Positions 51,787-59,663 of a stretch of 64,000 nucleotides of DNA are shown here, one piece after another. The stretch is taken from NCBI RefSeq assembly GCF_002102155.1, contig NZ_LQOU01000041.1:49795-113794 (forward strand), written 5' to 3'. How positions within the stretch are numbered: the first letter of the stretch is position 1; each line of letters begins with the position of its first letter. The notes under the pieces are model-generated. The model saw only the letters and a program-made list of their open reading frames with translations. It was not told the DNA's origin and made no database searches. The DNA is from Mycobacterium europaeum. GTDB lineage: Bacteria; Actinomycetota; Actinomycetes; Mycobacteriales; Mycobacteriaceae. A program made the position numbers and the translations under genes.

Positions 51787-52893
51787 ATGACCAGCGGCTC
51801 CCTCGAGTTCACGGTTTCACGTTCGGCCCACCCCACGACCGACGCCGACCGTGAATCCATCCTGGCCGAGCCCGGTTTCGGCAAGTACTTCACCGACCAC
51901 ATGGTGTCGATCGACTACGACGAGGAGCGGGGCTGGCACAACGCCCGCGTCATCCCGTACGGCCCGATCGAGTTGGACCCGTCGGCGATAGTCCTGCATT
52001 ACGCGCAGGAGATCTTCGAAGGGCTCAAGGCCTACCGCTGGGCGGACGACTCGGTCGTGTCGTTCCGCGCCGAGGCCAACGCCGCGCGGTTGCGGTCGTC
52101 GGCGCGCCGGCTCGCGATGCCCGAGTTGCCCGACGAACTGTTCATGGGCTCGCTGTGCCAGCTCATCGCCGTCGACAAGCCCTGGGTGCCCGCCGCCGGC
52201 GGCGAGGCGGCGTTGTATCTGCGGCCGTTCATGATCGCGACCGAGCCCGGACTGGGCGTGCGGCCTTCCAAGCAGTACCGGTATCTGCTGATCGCGTCCC
52301 CGGCCGGGGCCTACTTCAAGGGCGGCATCAGTCCCGTCACCGTCTGGGTGTCGACGGACTACGTGCGGGCCAGCCCCGGCGGCACCGGCGCGGCCAAGTT
52401 CGGCGGCAATTACGCCGCCTCGCTGGTGGCGCAGGCCGAGGCCGCCGCGCACGGGTGCGACCAGGTGGTGTGGCTGGACGCCGTCGAACGGCGCTTCGTC
52501 GAGGAGATGGGCGGCATGAACATCTTCTTCGTGTTCGGCAGCGGCGGATCGGCGCGGTTGGTCACCCCGGAGCTGTCCGGCTCGCTGTTGCCGGGAATCA
52601 CCCGGGATTCGTTGCTGCAGTTGGCGATTGACGCCGGATTCTCCGTCGAGGAACGCAAGATCGACATCGACGAGTGGCAGAAGAAGGCCGCCGCCGGCGA
52701 GATCACCGAGGTGTTCGCCTGCGGCACGGCCGCCGTCATCACCCCGGTCTCGAACGTGAAGTACGGCGACACCGAGTTCACCGTCGCCGACGGCCAGCCC
52801 GGCGAGGTGACGATGGCGCTGCGCGACACGCTGACCGGGATCCAGCGGGGGACCTTCGCCGACACCCACGGTTGGATGGCCCGGCTGGGCTGA
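51787..52893 (+). CDS. ilvE: Branched-chain amino acid aminotransferase IlvE
   Basis: 368-residue fold-type IV PLP aminotransferase, the same length as in M. tuberculosis. It interconverts Leu/Ile/Val and their keto acids and can also complete methionine salvage. Signatures are LHYAQEIFEGLKAYRW, AAKFGGNYAASL (PLP Lys) and EEMGGMNIFFV. ATG 51787. A strong double hairpin follows 12 bases after the stop. Confidence 0.98.
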   Translation: MTSGSLEFTVSRSAHPTTDADRESILAEPGFGKYFTDHMVSIDYDEERGWHNARVIPYGPIELDPSAIVLHYAQEIFEGLKAYRWADDSVVSFRAEANAARLRSSARRLAMPELPDELFMGSLCQLIAVDKPWVPAAGGEAALYLRPFMIATEPGLGVRPSKQYRYLLIASPAGAYFKGGISPVTVWVSTDYVRASPGGTGAAKFGGNYAASLVAQAEAAAHGCDQVVWLDAVERRFVEEMGGMNIFFVFGSGGSARLVTPELSGSLLPGITRDSLLQLAIDAGFSVEERKIDIDEWQKKAAAGEITEVFACGTAAVITPVSNVKYGDTEFTVADGQPGEVTMALRDTLTGIQRGTFADTHGWMARLG

Positions 52894-52904
52894 GCCCGGC
52901 CGTC

Positions 52905-52964
52905 GAACGTGAAGTTCGTTTCACGTTCAGCCGCGAGCGTGAAGTTGATTTCACGCTCGCGGCT
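52905..52964. terminator. Two tandem hairpins between convergent ilvE and cobS
   Basis: Hairpin 1 pairs GAACGTGAA (52905-52913) with TTCACGTTC (52920-52928). Hairpin 2 pairs a perfect 15-base stem, AGCCGCGAGCGTGAA (52929-52943) with TTCACGCTCGCGGCT (52950-52964). Both have six-base loops beginning GTT and share the CGTGAA/TTCACG core, so one looks derived from the other. Placed between convergent genes, they probably terminate both transcripts; there is no T-tract. Confidence 0.75.
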
Positions 52965-53004
52965 GGAACTCGCGTGAGCGCCCGGCCAGCTGGGCAGTCG
53001 AGCT

Positions 53005-53760
53005 TCACAACCGCACCAACCCGGCGAGCGTCACCGCGCCCACCGTCGTCGTCAGCTCGATGGCGGCCCCCAGCACGTCACCGGTGATGCCGCCGAACCG
53101 GCGCACGCAGTGCCACACCAGCACCGCGCCGCAGCACAGGCCCGCCAGCACCGCGGCCGGCCCCTGCCACGGCCGCGGTCCCCCCGCCGACGAGACGGCG
53201 AGCAGCACCGCCACCCAGGCCGCCACCACGATCGCCGGCTGGCTGCCGGCGACGCGCACCCCCAGGGCGCTGCCGGCGGCCGCCGGCACCGACCGGCGGC
53301 CGGCCAGCACCGCGGCGACCCGGCCGGCGAAGACCACCACGGCGACGCCCACGATCCCCGGCCTGCCCGCCGCCCCGAGCGCCGCGAACGCCAGGCCCTG
53401 CAGCGCGATCACCAAGGCGACGGCCGCCGCGCCGAAGGGGCCGGTCGACCCGTCGCGCATCACCGCCAGCGCGCGCTCCGGCGGCCCGTAACAGCCCAGC
53501 CCGTCGGCCGTGTCGGCCACCCCGTCAACGTGCAGGCCACGCGTGGCCAGCAGCAGCGTCGCGACCGCGAGCAGCCCCGACAGCGGGCTGGCCGCTCCGA
53601 AGGCCCAGGCCCCGCCCCACGTCACGATCGCGGCCAAGGCGCCCAAGGCGGCGCCCACCACCGGCAGCGCCGTCATGGCGCCGCGGCCCATCGGGGCGTC
53701 CCACCCACGGGGCACCGGCAGCACCGTGCCGAACGCGAAAGCCGTTGCCAGCGAACGCAT
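53005..53760 (-). CDS. cobS: Adenosylcobinamide-GDP ribazoletransferase CobS
   Basis: 251-residue polytopic membrane enzyme joining adenosylcobinamide-GDP to alpha-ribazole(-phosphate), the last assembly step of cobalamin. Signatures are LHVDGVADTADGLG and MRDGSTGPFGAAAV (acidic Mg-binding Asp), and FGGITGDVLGAAIEL near the C-terminus; about six hydrophobic helices are visible. Its ATG overlaps the cobT stop by one base (TGATG). Confidence 0.96.
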   Translation of the reverse strand: MRSLATAFAFGTVLPVPRGWDAPMGRGAMTALPVVGAALGALAAIVTWGGAWAFGAASPLSGLLAVATLLLATRGLHVDGVADTADGLGCYGPPERALAVMRDGSTGPFGAAAVALVIALQGLAFAALGAAGRPGIVGVAVVVFAGRVAAVLAGRRSVPAAAGSALGVRVAGSQPAIVVAAWVAVLLAVSSAGGPRPWQGPAAVLAGLCCGAVLVWHCVRRFGGITGDVLGAAIELTTTVGAVTLAGLVRL

Positions 53761-54815
53761 CACGACGGGGGAGCGGCCTTTGAATCGGACACCCCCGCCT
53801 GCACGAAGGTGGTCATCGACGACAGCGTGGCCACCGCGGCGCGCAGCACGGGCAGCGCCAGCGCGGCGCCGCTTCCCTCGCCGAGCCGCATCCGCAGGTC
53901 CAGGATCGGCTCCAGGCCGAGCTCGGTCAGCGCCAGGGCATGACCGGGCTCGGTGGACCGATGACCGGCCTGCCACCACAGCCGCGCGCCGGGAGCCAGC
54001 CGCTCGGCGACCAACGCGGCCGCCGTCACCGCCATCCCGTCGAGCAGCAGCGGGGTGCGCCGCACCGCGGCCTGCGCGCAGAACCCCGCCATCGCGGCCA
54101 GGTCGGCGCCGCCGGCGCAGCGCAGCAACCCGGCCGGGTCGGGCAGCACCGGCCGCGTCCGGAACAGGGCGTCGCGCACCGCCGCCGTCTTGCGTGCCCA
54201 TCCGGCGTCGTCGATGCCGGTGCCGAAGCCCACCACCGCGACGGGTTCGGCGTTGGTCAGCGCCGCCACCAGCACCGCGGCCGGGGTGGTGTTGCCGATC
54301 CCCATGTCGCCGGCGATGAGCAGATCGGCGCCGGAGTCGACCTCCTCGTCGGCGATGGCCCGGCCCGCGGCGATCGCCGTGACGGTCTCGTCCTGGGTCA
54401 GGGCGTCCTCGACGGCGATGTCGCCGCTGCCGCGCCGCACCTTGTGCGCACCGATCCGCTCGGCGGGCGCGTCGCCGGCCACCGCCAGGTCCGCGACGCG
54501 CACCGTCGCGCCGGCGAGATCGGCCAGCACGTTGATCGCCGCCCCGCCGGCCTCGAAGTTGGCAACCATCTGGGCGGTCACCTCCGGCGGGTAGGCCGAC
54601 ACCCCGGACCGCGCGACCCCGTGGTCACCGGCGAACACCACCACCCGGGCACGCTCGAATTGCCTTGGCGGACAATGCCCCTGGCACGACGCGATCCACA
54701 CCGAAAGGTCCTCGAGGCGGCCCAGCGCGCCCCTGGGCTTGGTCAGCGTGTCCTGGCGGGCGCGGGCCGCAGCGGCGACGCCCGCATCGGGCGGCGATAC
54801 CGGGGCGAAGTCCAT
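53760..54815 (-). CDS. cobT: Nicotinate-nucleotide--dimethylbenzimidazole phosphoribosyltransferase CobT
   Basis: 351 residues. It makes alpha-ribazole phosphate from nicotinate mononucleotide and dimethylbenzimidazole. Signatures are RVVVFAGDHGVARSGVSAYP, GDMGIGNTTPAA and PLLLDGMAVTAAAL; the catalytic Glu is in the C-terminal third. ATG 54815 overlaps the cobU stop by one base (TGATG). It is the middle gene of cobU-cobT-cobS. Confidence 0.97.
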   Translation of the reverse strand: MDFAPVSPPDAGVAAAARARQDTLTKPRGALGRLEDLSVWIASCQGHCPPRQFERARVVVFAGDHGVARSGVSAYPPEVTAQMVANFEAGGAAINVLADLAGATVRVADLAVAGDAPAERIGAHKVRRGSGDIAVEDALTQDETVTAIAAGRAIADEEVDSGADLLIAGDMGIGNTTPAAVLVAALTNAEPVAVVGFGTGIDDAGWARKTAAVRDALFRTRPVLPDPAGLLRCAGGADLAAMAGFCAQAAVRRTPLLLDGMAVTAAALVAERLAPGARLWWQAGHRSTEPGHALALTELGLEPILDLRMRLGEGSGAALALPVLRAAVATLSSMTTFVQAGVSDSKAAPPS

Positions 54816-55363
54816 CAGGTCCCCGACGGCTTGATCGGCACCGCCTGCCCGGCCACCACCAGCACCACCCGGTCGCAGAGCTCGGCGACCCGCTGGTTGA
54901 GGGTGCCCAGCTCGTCGGCGAACCGGCGCCCGGACGCGGTGGCCGGGACGACGGCCAGCCCGACCTCGGGGCTGACCAGCACCAACGTGGAATCGAAGTC
55001 GCCGACGGCGGCGAGCATGGCGTCGATCGTGTCGCGGACCGGAGCCGCCACCGACCCGCCGGCCCACCCGTCGAGCCGGTCCAGCGTGCCGGTCAACCAG
55101 GTGCCCAGGTCGTCGACCAGCGTCGGGGTGTCCGGTGACCCGCGCAAGTGGCCTGCGATGTCGTCGGTTTCGACCGTCGACCAATGCCCGGGCCGGCGGC
55201 CGCGGTGCTCGGCGACGCGGTCCGCCCAGGCCGCGTCCCCCGCACCGGTCGGGCCGGGGGCCAGGTAACACACCGGCTGTCCGGCCGGCACCGCGCCGGC
55301 GATGGCGTCCTCCGCCCACCGGGATTTGCCCGACCGGATCCCGCCGAGGACCAGCGTGCGCAC
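54815..55363 (-). CDS. cobU: Adenosylcobinamide kinase/guanylyltransferase CobU
   Basis: 182 residues. The P-loop is LVLGGIRSGKSRWAED; the downstream LVSPEVGLAVVPATASGRRF contains the Glu-Val-Gly segment typical of the family, and the guanylylated His region is present upstream. It phosphorylates adenosylcobinamide and attaches GMP, giving the CobS substrate. The GTG at 55363 is chosen because the P-loop should start within about ten residues. In M. tuberculosis I recall cobU elsewhere (Rv0254c), so clustering with cobT-cobS here differs. Confidence 0.93.
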   Translation of the reverse strand: MRTLVLGGIRSGKSRWAEDAIAGAVPAGQPVCYLAPGPTGAGDAAWADRVAEHRGRRPGHWSTVETDDIAGHLRGSPDTPTLVDDLGTWLTGTLDRLDGWAGGSVAAPVRDTIDAMLAAVGDFDSTLVLVSPEVGLAVVPATASGRRFADELGTLNQRVAELCDRVVLVVAGQAVPIKPSGT

Positions 55364-55389
55364 CCGTTCAGGCGGCTTTCCGGCGGCGT

Positions 55390-56070
55390 CTAACCGACAT
55401 CGCTGCCGCGCTCGACTTGGGGCCGCGGCGTGCGCAGGCGGCGCATCTGCGACGCCCGGCTGGCGGCATAGAGGCCCAGCTTCCACCGGCTCTCGGTGTT
55501 GTCCGGGAACTTCGCGTCCACCAGCCTGCTCACCTTGCGGCCCAGCAGCAGCCCGTCGACCATCATCACGGCCATCAGCAGCAGCATCGCCGGGGAGACG
55601 TAGAGCTGCAGCTGCGGGGTGGTGAACATGGCGAACATCAGGAACAGGGTCGCCGGCATGAACAGGCCCAGCAGGTTGCGCCGGGCGTCCACCACGTCGC
55701 GCACGTAGCGCCGGACCGGGCCCTGGTCGCGCGGCAGCAGGTAGGCCTCGTCACCGGCCATCATGCGCTCCCGGCGGTTCGCCATCCGGGCGCGGTTGGC
55801 GGTCCGGTCGGCCTTGCGCTCCTCGCGGCTGAGCTTGGGGCCGGCCAGCGACTTGCGGCGGGCCCGCGCCTCCGACGCGGTCATCGGTGCGGGCGCGACC
55901 GGCCCCTTGCGCGCGGTGCGCCTGGCCTCGTTGCGCTTGGGCGTCGGGCGGCCCTTCGGGCTGGTGCCGCGCGATCCCCGAGAGGCGGTCGCGGGGGAAC
56001 CGGCGGCGTCGACTGCGGCCGCGCCTTCGTCAAGATCGTCTTGGCCCTTCTTACGGCCCATCAGCTTCAC
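55390..56070 (-). CDS. DUF3043 membrane protein (Rv2206-like)
   Basis: 226 residues. A long basic, low-complexity N-terminal region (about 1-120, with KGRPTPKRNEARR and SREERKADRTANRARM) precedes two membrane spans (about 138-155 and 158-175) and a conserved tail GRKVSRLVDAKFPDNTESRW. The function is unknown. GTG 56070 fits the MKLMGRKKG start; ATG 56061 is possible. It lies 26 bases upstream of cobU in the direction of transcription. Confidence 0.92.
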   Translation of the reverse strand: MKLMGRKKGQDDLDEGAAAVDAAGSPATASRGSRGTSPKGRPTPKRNEARRTARKGPVAPAPMTASEARARRKSLAGPKLSREERKADRTANRARMANRRERMMAGDEAYLLPRDQGPVRRYVRDVVDARRNLLGLFMPATLFLMFAMFTTPQLQLYVSPAMLLLMAVMMVDGLLLGRKVSRLVDAKFPDNTESRWKLGLYAASRASQMRRLRTPRPQVERGSDVG

Positions 56071-56261
56071 AGAGGCCAGGTTACTTCGCGGACGGCCCGT
56101 CCCGGAATTGGCTTGGAATGCCTTGCTATTAGACCTGCGTCAGCCCCTCACTTGGCCCTACTCTTACCAGTGATGAATGGCTTCCTGTGATGGACGACGG
56201 GTCGATGGCCTCGGATGATGCTGGCTTTGGCCTCGCTCCCGGCCGTCTGCAGCTGCCCGCC

Positions 56262-57341
56262 ATGCTCGTCCTGGTGGCTCCGGACTGTTACGGCGACAGC
56301 ATGACGGCCGTGGAGGCCGCGGCGGCCATCGCGACCGGGTGGACCCGCAGCCGCCCGCGCGACCGTTTCATCGTCGCCCCGCAGTCCGACGGCGGTCCCG
56401 GCTTCGTCGAGGTGCTCGCCAGCCGGCTGGGGGGCAAGACGCGGCGCCTGCGGGTGTCCGGGCCGCTGTCCACCATGGTCGAGGCGCAGTGGGTGTTCGA
56501 CCCCGCCACGACCACCGCCTACCTGGAATGCGCGCAGGCGTGTGGCCTGCCCCTGCTGGGCGGCCCGCCCACCCCGGAGACCGCGATGGCGGCCCACAGC
56601 AGGGGAGTGGGACAGCTGATCGCCGAGGCGATGCGGGCCGGTGCGACGCGGATCGTGGTCGGGCTCGGCGGCAGCGCGTGCACCGATGGCGGGCAGGGCA
56701 TGATCGCCGAGCTCGGCGGCCTGGATTCCGCCCGCCGCCAACTGGCCAACGTCGAGCTCATCGCCGCCTCCGACACCGAATACCCGCTGCTCGGGCCGTG
56801 GGGGGCCGCCAGGGTGTTCGGGCCGCAGAAGGGCGCCGACACGGTCACGGTCGCGGCGCTGGAGGTCCGCCTGCAGGCATGGGCGCTCATCCTGGAAGCG
56901 GTGGCCGGGCGCGACGTCAGCGCCGAACCGGGCGCGGCGGCCGCCGGCGGCATCGGCGCCGGGCTGCTGGCGCTCGGCGGCCGGTGCGAGTCCGGCGCGG
57001 CCATCATCGCTCATCACACCCGGCTGGAGGCCGATCTGGACATCGCGGAGCTCATCATCACCGGTGAGGGGCGCTTCGACGAACAGTCGCTGCACGGCAA
57101 GGTGGTGGGTTTTCTCGCGGACGCGGCCCGCCCGCGCGGAGTGCCGGTGATCGTGCTGGCGGGCCAGGTCGGCCTGGACAACGCCACGGTGCGCTCGGCG
57201 GGCATCATGGCCGCCCTGTCCATCGCCGATCACGCCGGGTCGGCGCGGCTGGCGCAGGCCGACGCGGCCAATCAGCTGATGGGTCTGGCATCGGTGGTGG
57301 CGGCGCGACTCGGGAATAGCGGTTCTGCAAGGTACCGTTGA
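56262..57341 (+). CDS. Glycerate kinase (Rv2205c-like)
   Basis: 359 residues of the GlxK/GarK family. It starts with LVLVAPDCYGDSMTAVEAA (the family's PDSFKGS-like loop), followed by APQSDGGPGFVE, VVGLGGSACTDGGQGM and IITGEGRFDEQSLHGK. It phosphorylates D-glycerate. I chose ATG 56262, which matches the M. tuberculosis length; in-frame GTG 56187 and ATG 56190 or 56205 would add up to 25 residues without family support. The second residue of the PDSFKGS motif differs (PDCYGDS), as in other mycobacterial copies. Confidence 0.88.
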   Translation: MLVLVAPDCYGDSMTAVEAAAAIATGWTRSRPRDRFIVAPQSDGGPGFVEVLASRLGGKTRRLRVSGPLSTMVEAQWVFDPATTTAYLECAQACGLPLLGGPPTPETAMAAHSRGVGQLIAEAMRAGATRIVVGLGGSACTDGGQGMIAELGGLDSARRQLANVELIAASDTEYPLLGPWGAARVFGPQKGADTVTVAALEVRLQAWALILEAVAGRDVSAEPGAAAAGGIGAGLLALGGRCESGAAIIAHHTRLEADLDIAELIITGEGRFDEQSLHGKVVGFLADAARPRGVPVIVLAGQVGLDNATVRSAGIMAALSIADHAGSARLAQADAANQLMGLASVVAARLGNSGSARYR

Positions 57342-57441
57342 TCCAGTGGGCTTCCGCCGGGCGGATCGGGCCGCCGAACGCGAGACCAGCGGGCTCGAAC
57401 CTGAACGAAGCCACCCAACGATGAGGCATGTAGGAGAAGCA

Positions 57442-57798
57442 ATGACGGTGCAAAACGAGTCGAACGCCAAGACGCACGGCGTGATCCTGACCGAGGCCGC
57501 CGCCACCAAGGCAAAGTCCCTGCTCGATCAGGAGGGGCGGGACGACCTGGCGTTGCGTATCGCGGTCCAGCCGGGCGGGTGCGCAGGACTGCGCTACAAC
57601 CTCTTCTTCGACGACCGGACGCTGGACGGCGACCTGACCGCCGACTTCGGCGGCGTGACGCTGACCGTGGACCGGATGAGCGCGCCCTACGTGGAAGGCG
57701 CCTCCATCGATTTCGTCGACACCATCGAGAAGCAGGGCTTCACGATCGACAACCCCAACGCCACCGGCTCGTGCGCCTGCGGCGACTCGTTCAACTGA
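57442..57798 (+). CDS. A-type iron-sulfur carrier/insertion protein (HesB/ErpA-like, Rv2204c-like)
   Basis: 118 residues, the length of Rv2204c. The three conserved cysteines are in QPGGCAGLRYNLFF and GSCACGDSFN, the A-type Fe-S carrier pattern. It probably delivers clusters to apoproteins, among which lipoyl synthase LipA is a plausible client. ATG 57442 follows AGGAGAAGCA, which fixes the start; the open frame begins earlier. It is 100 bases downstream of the glycerate kinase. Confidence 0.95.
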   Translation: MTVQNESNAKTHGVILTEAAATKAKSLLDQEGRDDLALRIAVQPGGCAGLRYNLFFDDRTLDGDLTADFGGVTLTVDRMSAPYVEGASIDFVDTIEKQGFTIDNPNATGSCACGDSFN

Positions 57799-57825
57799 CG
57801 GGGTAAGCCCGCACGCCGGGCGCGC

Positions 57826-58482
57826 TCAGTACGAGCCGCCGGTGCGCAACACGTACGAGCACACCATGATCTCGCCCCGCTGGAAGAGCAGCTGGGCGAT
57901 GCCCTGCAGGTCGCCGCGCAGCGGGCCCCCGCCCGCCGGGGACACCCGCATGGTGAACAGCGCCTGGGCCTGGTACTGCGACAGGTAGACGATCTTGTCG
58001 ATCGAGGTCACCTCGACCTGGGAGAACTGCTTCCGGAACGCGTCGCTGCTGAGCTTGGCCAGCGCCTGGTCGGACCGCTTGTCGCGGACGCCGTCGTACA
58101 TGCCGCACAGCGCGTTGCGTTCGATCTCCTCGATGTCGCGGTGGTCGAGGGCGTCCAGGTAGCCCTGGATGGCGGTCTTGGCGGCCCCCTCGGAGAAGGT
58201 CGCGCCGGTGTTGGCCCCGTTGGTGCGCACGCCGTAGACGATCGCCACGGTCAGGGCGGCCACCAGCGCGAGGGCGACCAGGATTCCGACGATCAGCCGC
58301 CGCTTGGACCGGCGCTGCGGGTAGGGCATCGGCGGCGGCTGCTGCCCGGCATAATTGGCGGGTGCGGCGTCGCCGGCGCGGCGGTCGTCGGGGTAATCGA
58401 GCGGCGGGGCCTGGGCCGGACGCTCGGGGCCGCTGGGTCCGCTACCGCCGACGATGTGGTTCGGCGACTGCGGACCTGCCAT
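57826..58482 (-). CDS. Single-span membrane protein (Rv2203-like)
   Basis: 218 residues. A Pro-rich cytosolic N-terminal region (about 1-60) is followed by one membrane span (RLIVGILVALALVAALTVAI, about 61-82). The extracytoplasmic domain (about 95-218) resembles the SnoaL/NTF2-like DUF4878 type (GYLDALDHRDIEEIERNALC). Two cysteines could pair outside the cell. The function is unknown. ATG 58482 is divergent from adoK. Confidence 0.9.
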   Translation of the reverse strand: MAGPQSPNHIVGGSGPSGPERPAQAPPLDYPDDRRAGDAAPANYAGQQPPPMPYPQRRSKRRLIVGILVALALVAALTVAIVYGVRTNGANTGATFSEGAAKTAIQGYLDALDHRDIEEIERNALCGMYDGVRDKRSDQALAKLSSDAFRKQFSQVEVTSIDKIVYLSQYQAQALFTMRVSPAGGGPLRGDLQGIAQLLFQRGEIMVCSYVLRTGGSY

Positions 58483-58666
58483 CGTGGTCTCCTACCGTGG
58501 TAGACGGGACTACTGCGGGATTACCCCGACCGGGCATCGCGTCCCGGCGACTTGAGCGAGTTCCCTAGGGAGGCTAGCGCACCGCCTCGCGCCGACGGTG
58601 GACACGACGACGGCGAGGACCCGTGCGTAAGCTAGATAACCTTACTAACGAAGGGCGGAGACATTC

Positions 58667-59641
58667 GTGACGATCGCGGTGACAGGTTCGATTGCGACCG
58701 ACAATTTGATGCGGTTCCCCGGCAAGTTCTCCGAGCACCTGCTGGCTGAACACCTGCAGAAGGTATCGCTCAGTTTTCTGGTCGACGACCTGGTGATTCA
58801 CCGCGGTGGTGTGGCGGGCAACATCGCCTACGCCATCGGCGTGCTCGGCGGCGACGTCGCGCTGGTGGGCGCGGCCGGCAACGACTTCGACGACTACCGG
58901 CAGTGGCTGCAGTCGCACGGCGTCAACTGCGACAACGTCCTGATCTCGAAGACGGCGCACACGGCGCGGTTCACCTGCACCACCGACGTCGACATGGCCC
59001 AGATCGCCTCGTTCTACCCGGGCGCCATGTCCGAGGCCCGCACCATCAAGCTCGCCGACGTGGTCGCGTCCATCGGCGAGCCGGACCTGGTCATCGTCGG
59101 GGCCAACGACCCGGACGCGATGGTGGTGCACACCGAGGAGTGCCGCAAGCTGGGCCTGCCCTTCGCCGCCGACCCGTCCCAGCAGCTGCCCCGCCTGTCC
59201 GGTGCGGAGATCGAGAAGCTCGTCGCCGGCGCGGCCTACCTGTTCACCAACGACTACGAGTGGGAGCTGCTGCTCAACAAGACCGGCTGGTCGGAGGCCG
59301 ACGTGCAGGGCAAGGTCGGCCTGCGGGTGACCACACTGGGCCCCAAGGGCGTCGACATCGTCGAGCCCGACGGCACCACCACCCACGTGGGCGTGGTGCC
59401 CGAAACCAGCCAGACCGACCCCACCGGCGTCGGCGACGCGTTCCGCGCCGGTTTCCTCACCGGCCGCAGCGCCGGCCTGAGCCTGGAGCGCTCGGCGCAG
59501 CTGGGTTCGCTGGTCGCCGTGCTGGTCCTGGAATCGACCGGGACCCAGAACTGGGACTGGGACCGCGAGACCGCGGTCAGCCGGTTGGCCGGCGCCTACG
59601 GCGACGACGCGGCCAACGAGATCGCCGCGGTGCTGGCCTGA
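58667..59641 (+). CDS. adoK: Adenosine kinase AdoK
   Basis: 324-residue PfkB/ribokinase-family enzyme that phosphorylates adenosine to AMP; it is the bacterial type, distinct from eukaryotic adenosine kinase. Signatures are VIHRGGVAGNIAYAIGVLGG at the substrate lid and QTDPTGVGDAFRAGF with the catalytic Asp. GTG 58667 is preceded by AAGGGCGGAG. It converges on asnB with a 22-base gap. Confidence 0.97.
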   Translation: MTIAVTGSIATDNLMRFPGKFSEHLLAEHLQKVSLSFLVDDLVIHRGGVAGNIAYAIGVLGGDVALVGAAGNDFDDYRQWLQSHGVNCDNVLISKTAHTARFTCTTDVDMAQIASFYPGAMSEARTIKLADVVASIGEPDLVIVGANDPDAMVVHTEECRKLGLPFAADPSQQLPRLSGAEIEKLVAGAAYLFTNDYEWELLLNKTGWSEADVQGKVGLRVTTLGPKGVDIVEPDGTTTHVGVVPETSQTDPTGVGDAFRAGFLTGRSAGLSLERSAQLGSLVAVLVLESTGTQNWDWDRETAVSRLAGAYGDDAANEIAAVLA

Positions 59642-59663
59642 CCTCGACGCCGGAGAGCCTCGG

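Noticed and set aside
52905..52964. CRISPR-like repeat
   Set aside because: Only two palindromic units without spacers or cas genes; a terminator or dispersed palindrome explains it better.
58627..58645. IdeR-box-like sequence before adoK (GTAAG...CTTAC)
   Set aside because: Only about 10 of 19 positions agree with the iron-box consensus TTAGGTTAGGCTAACCTAA, and adoK is not an expected iron-regulated gene.
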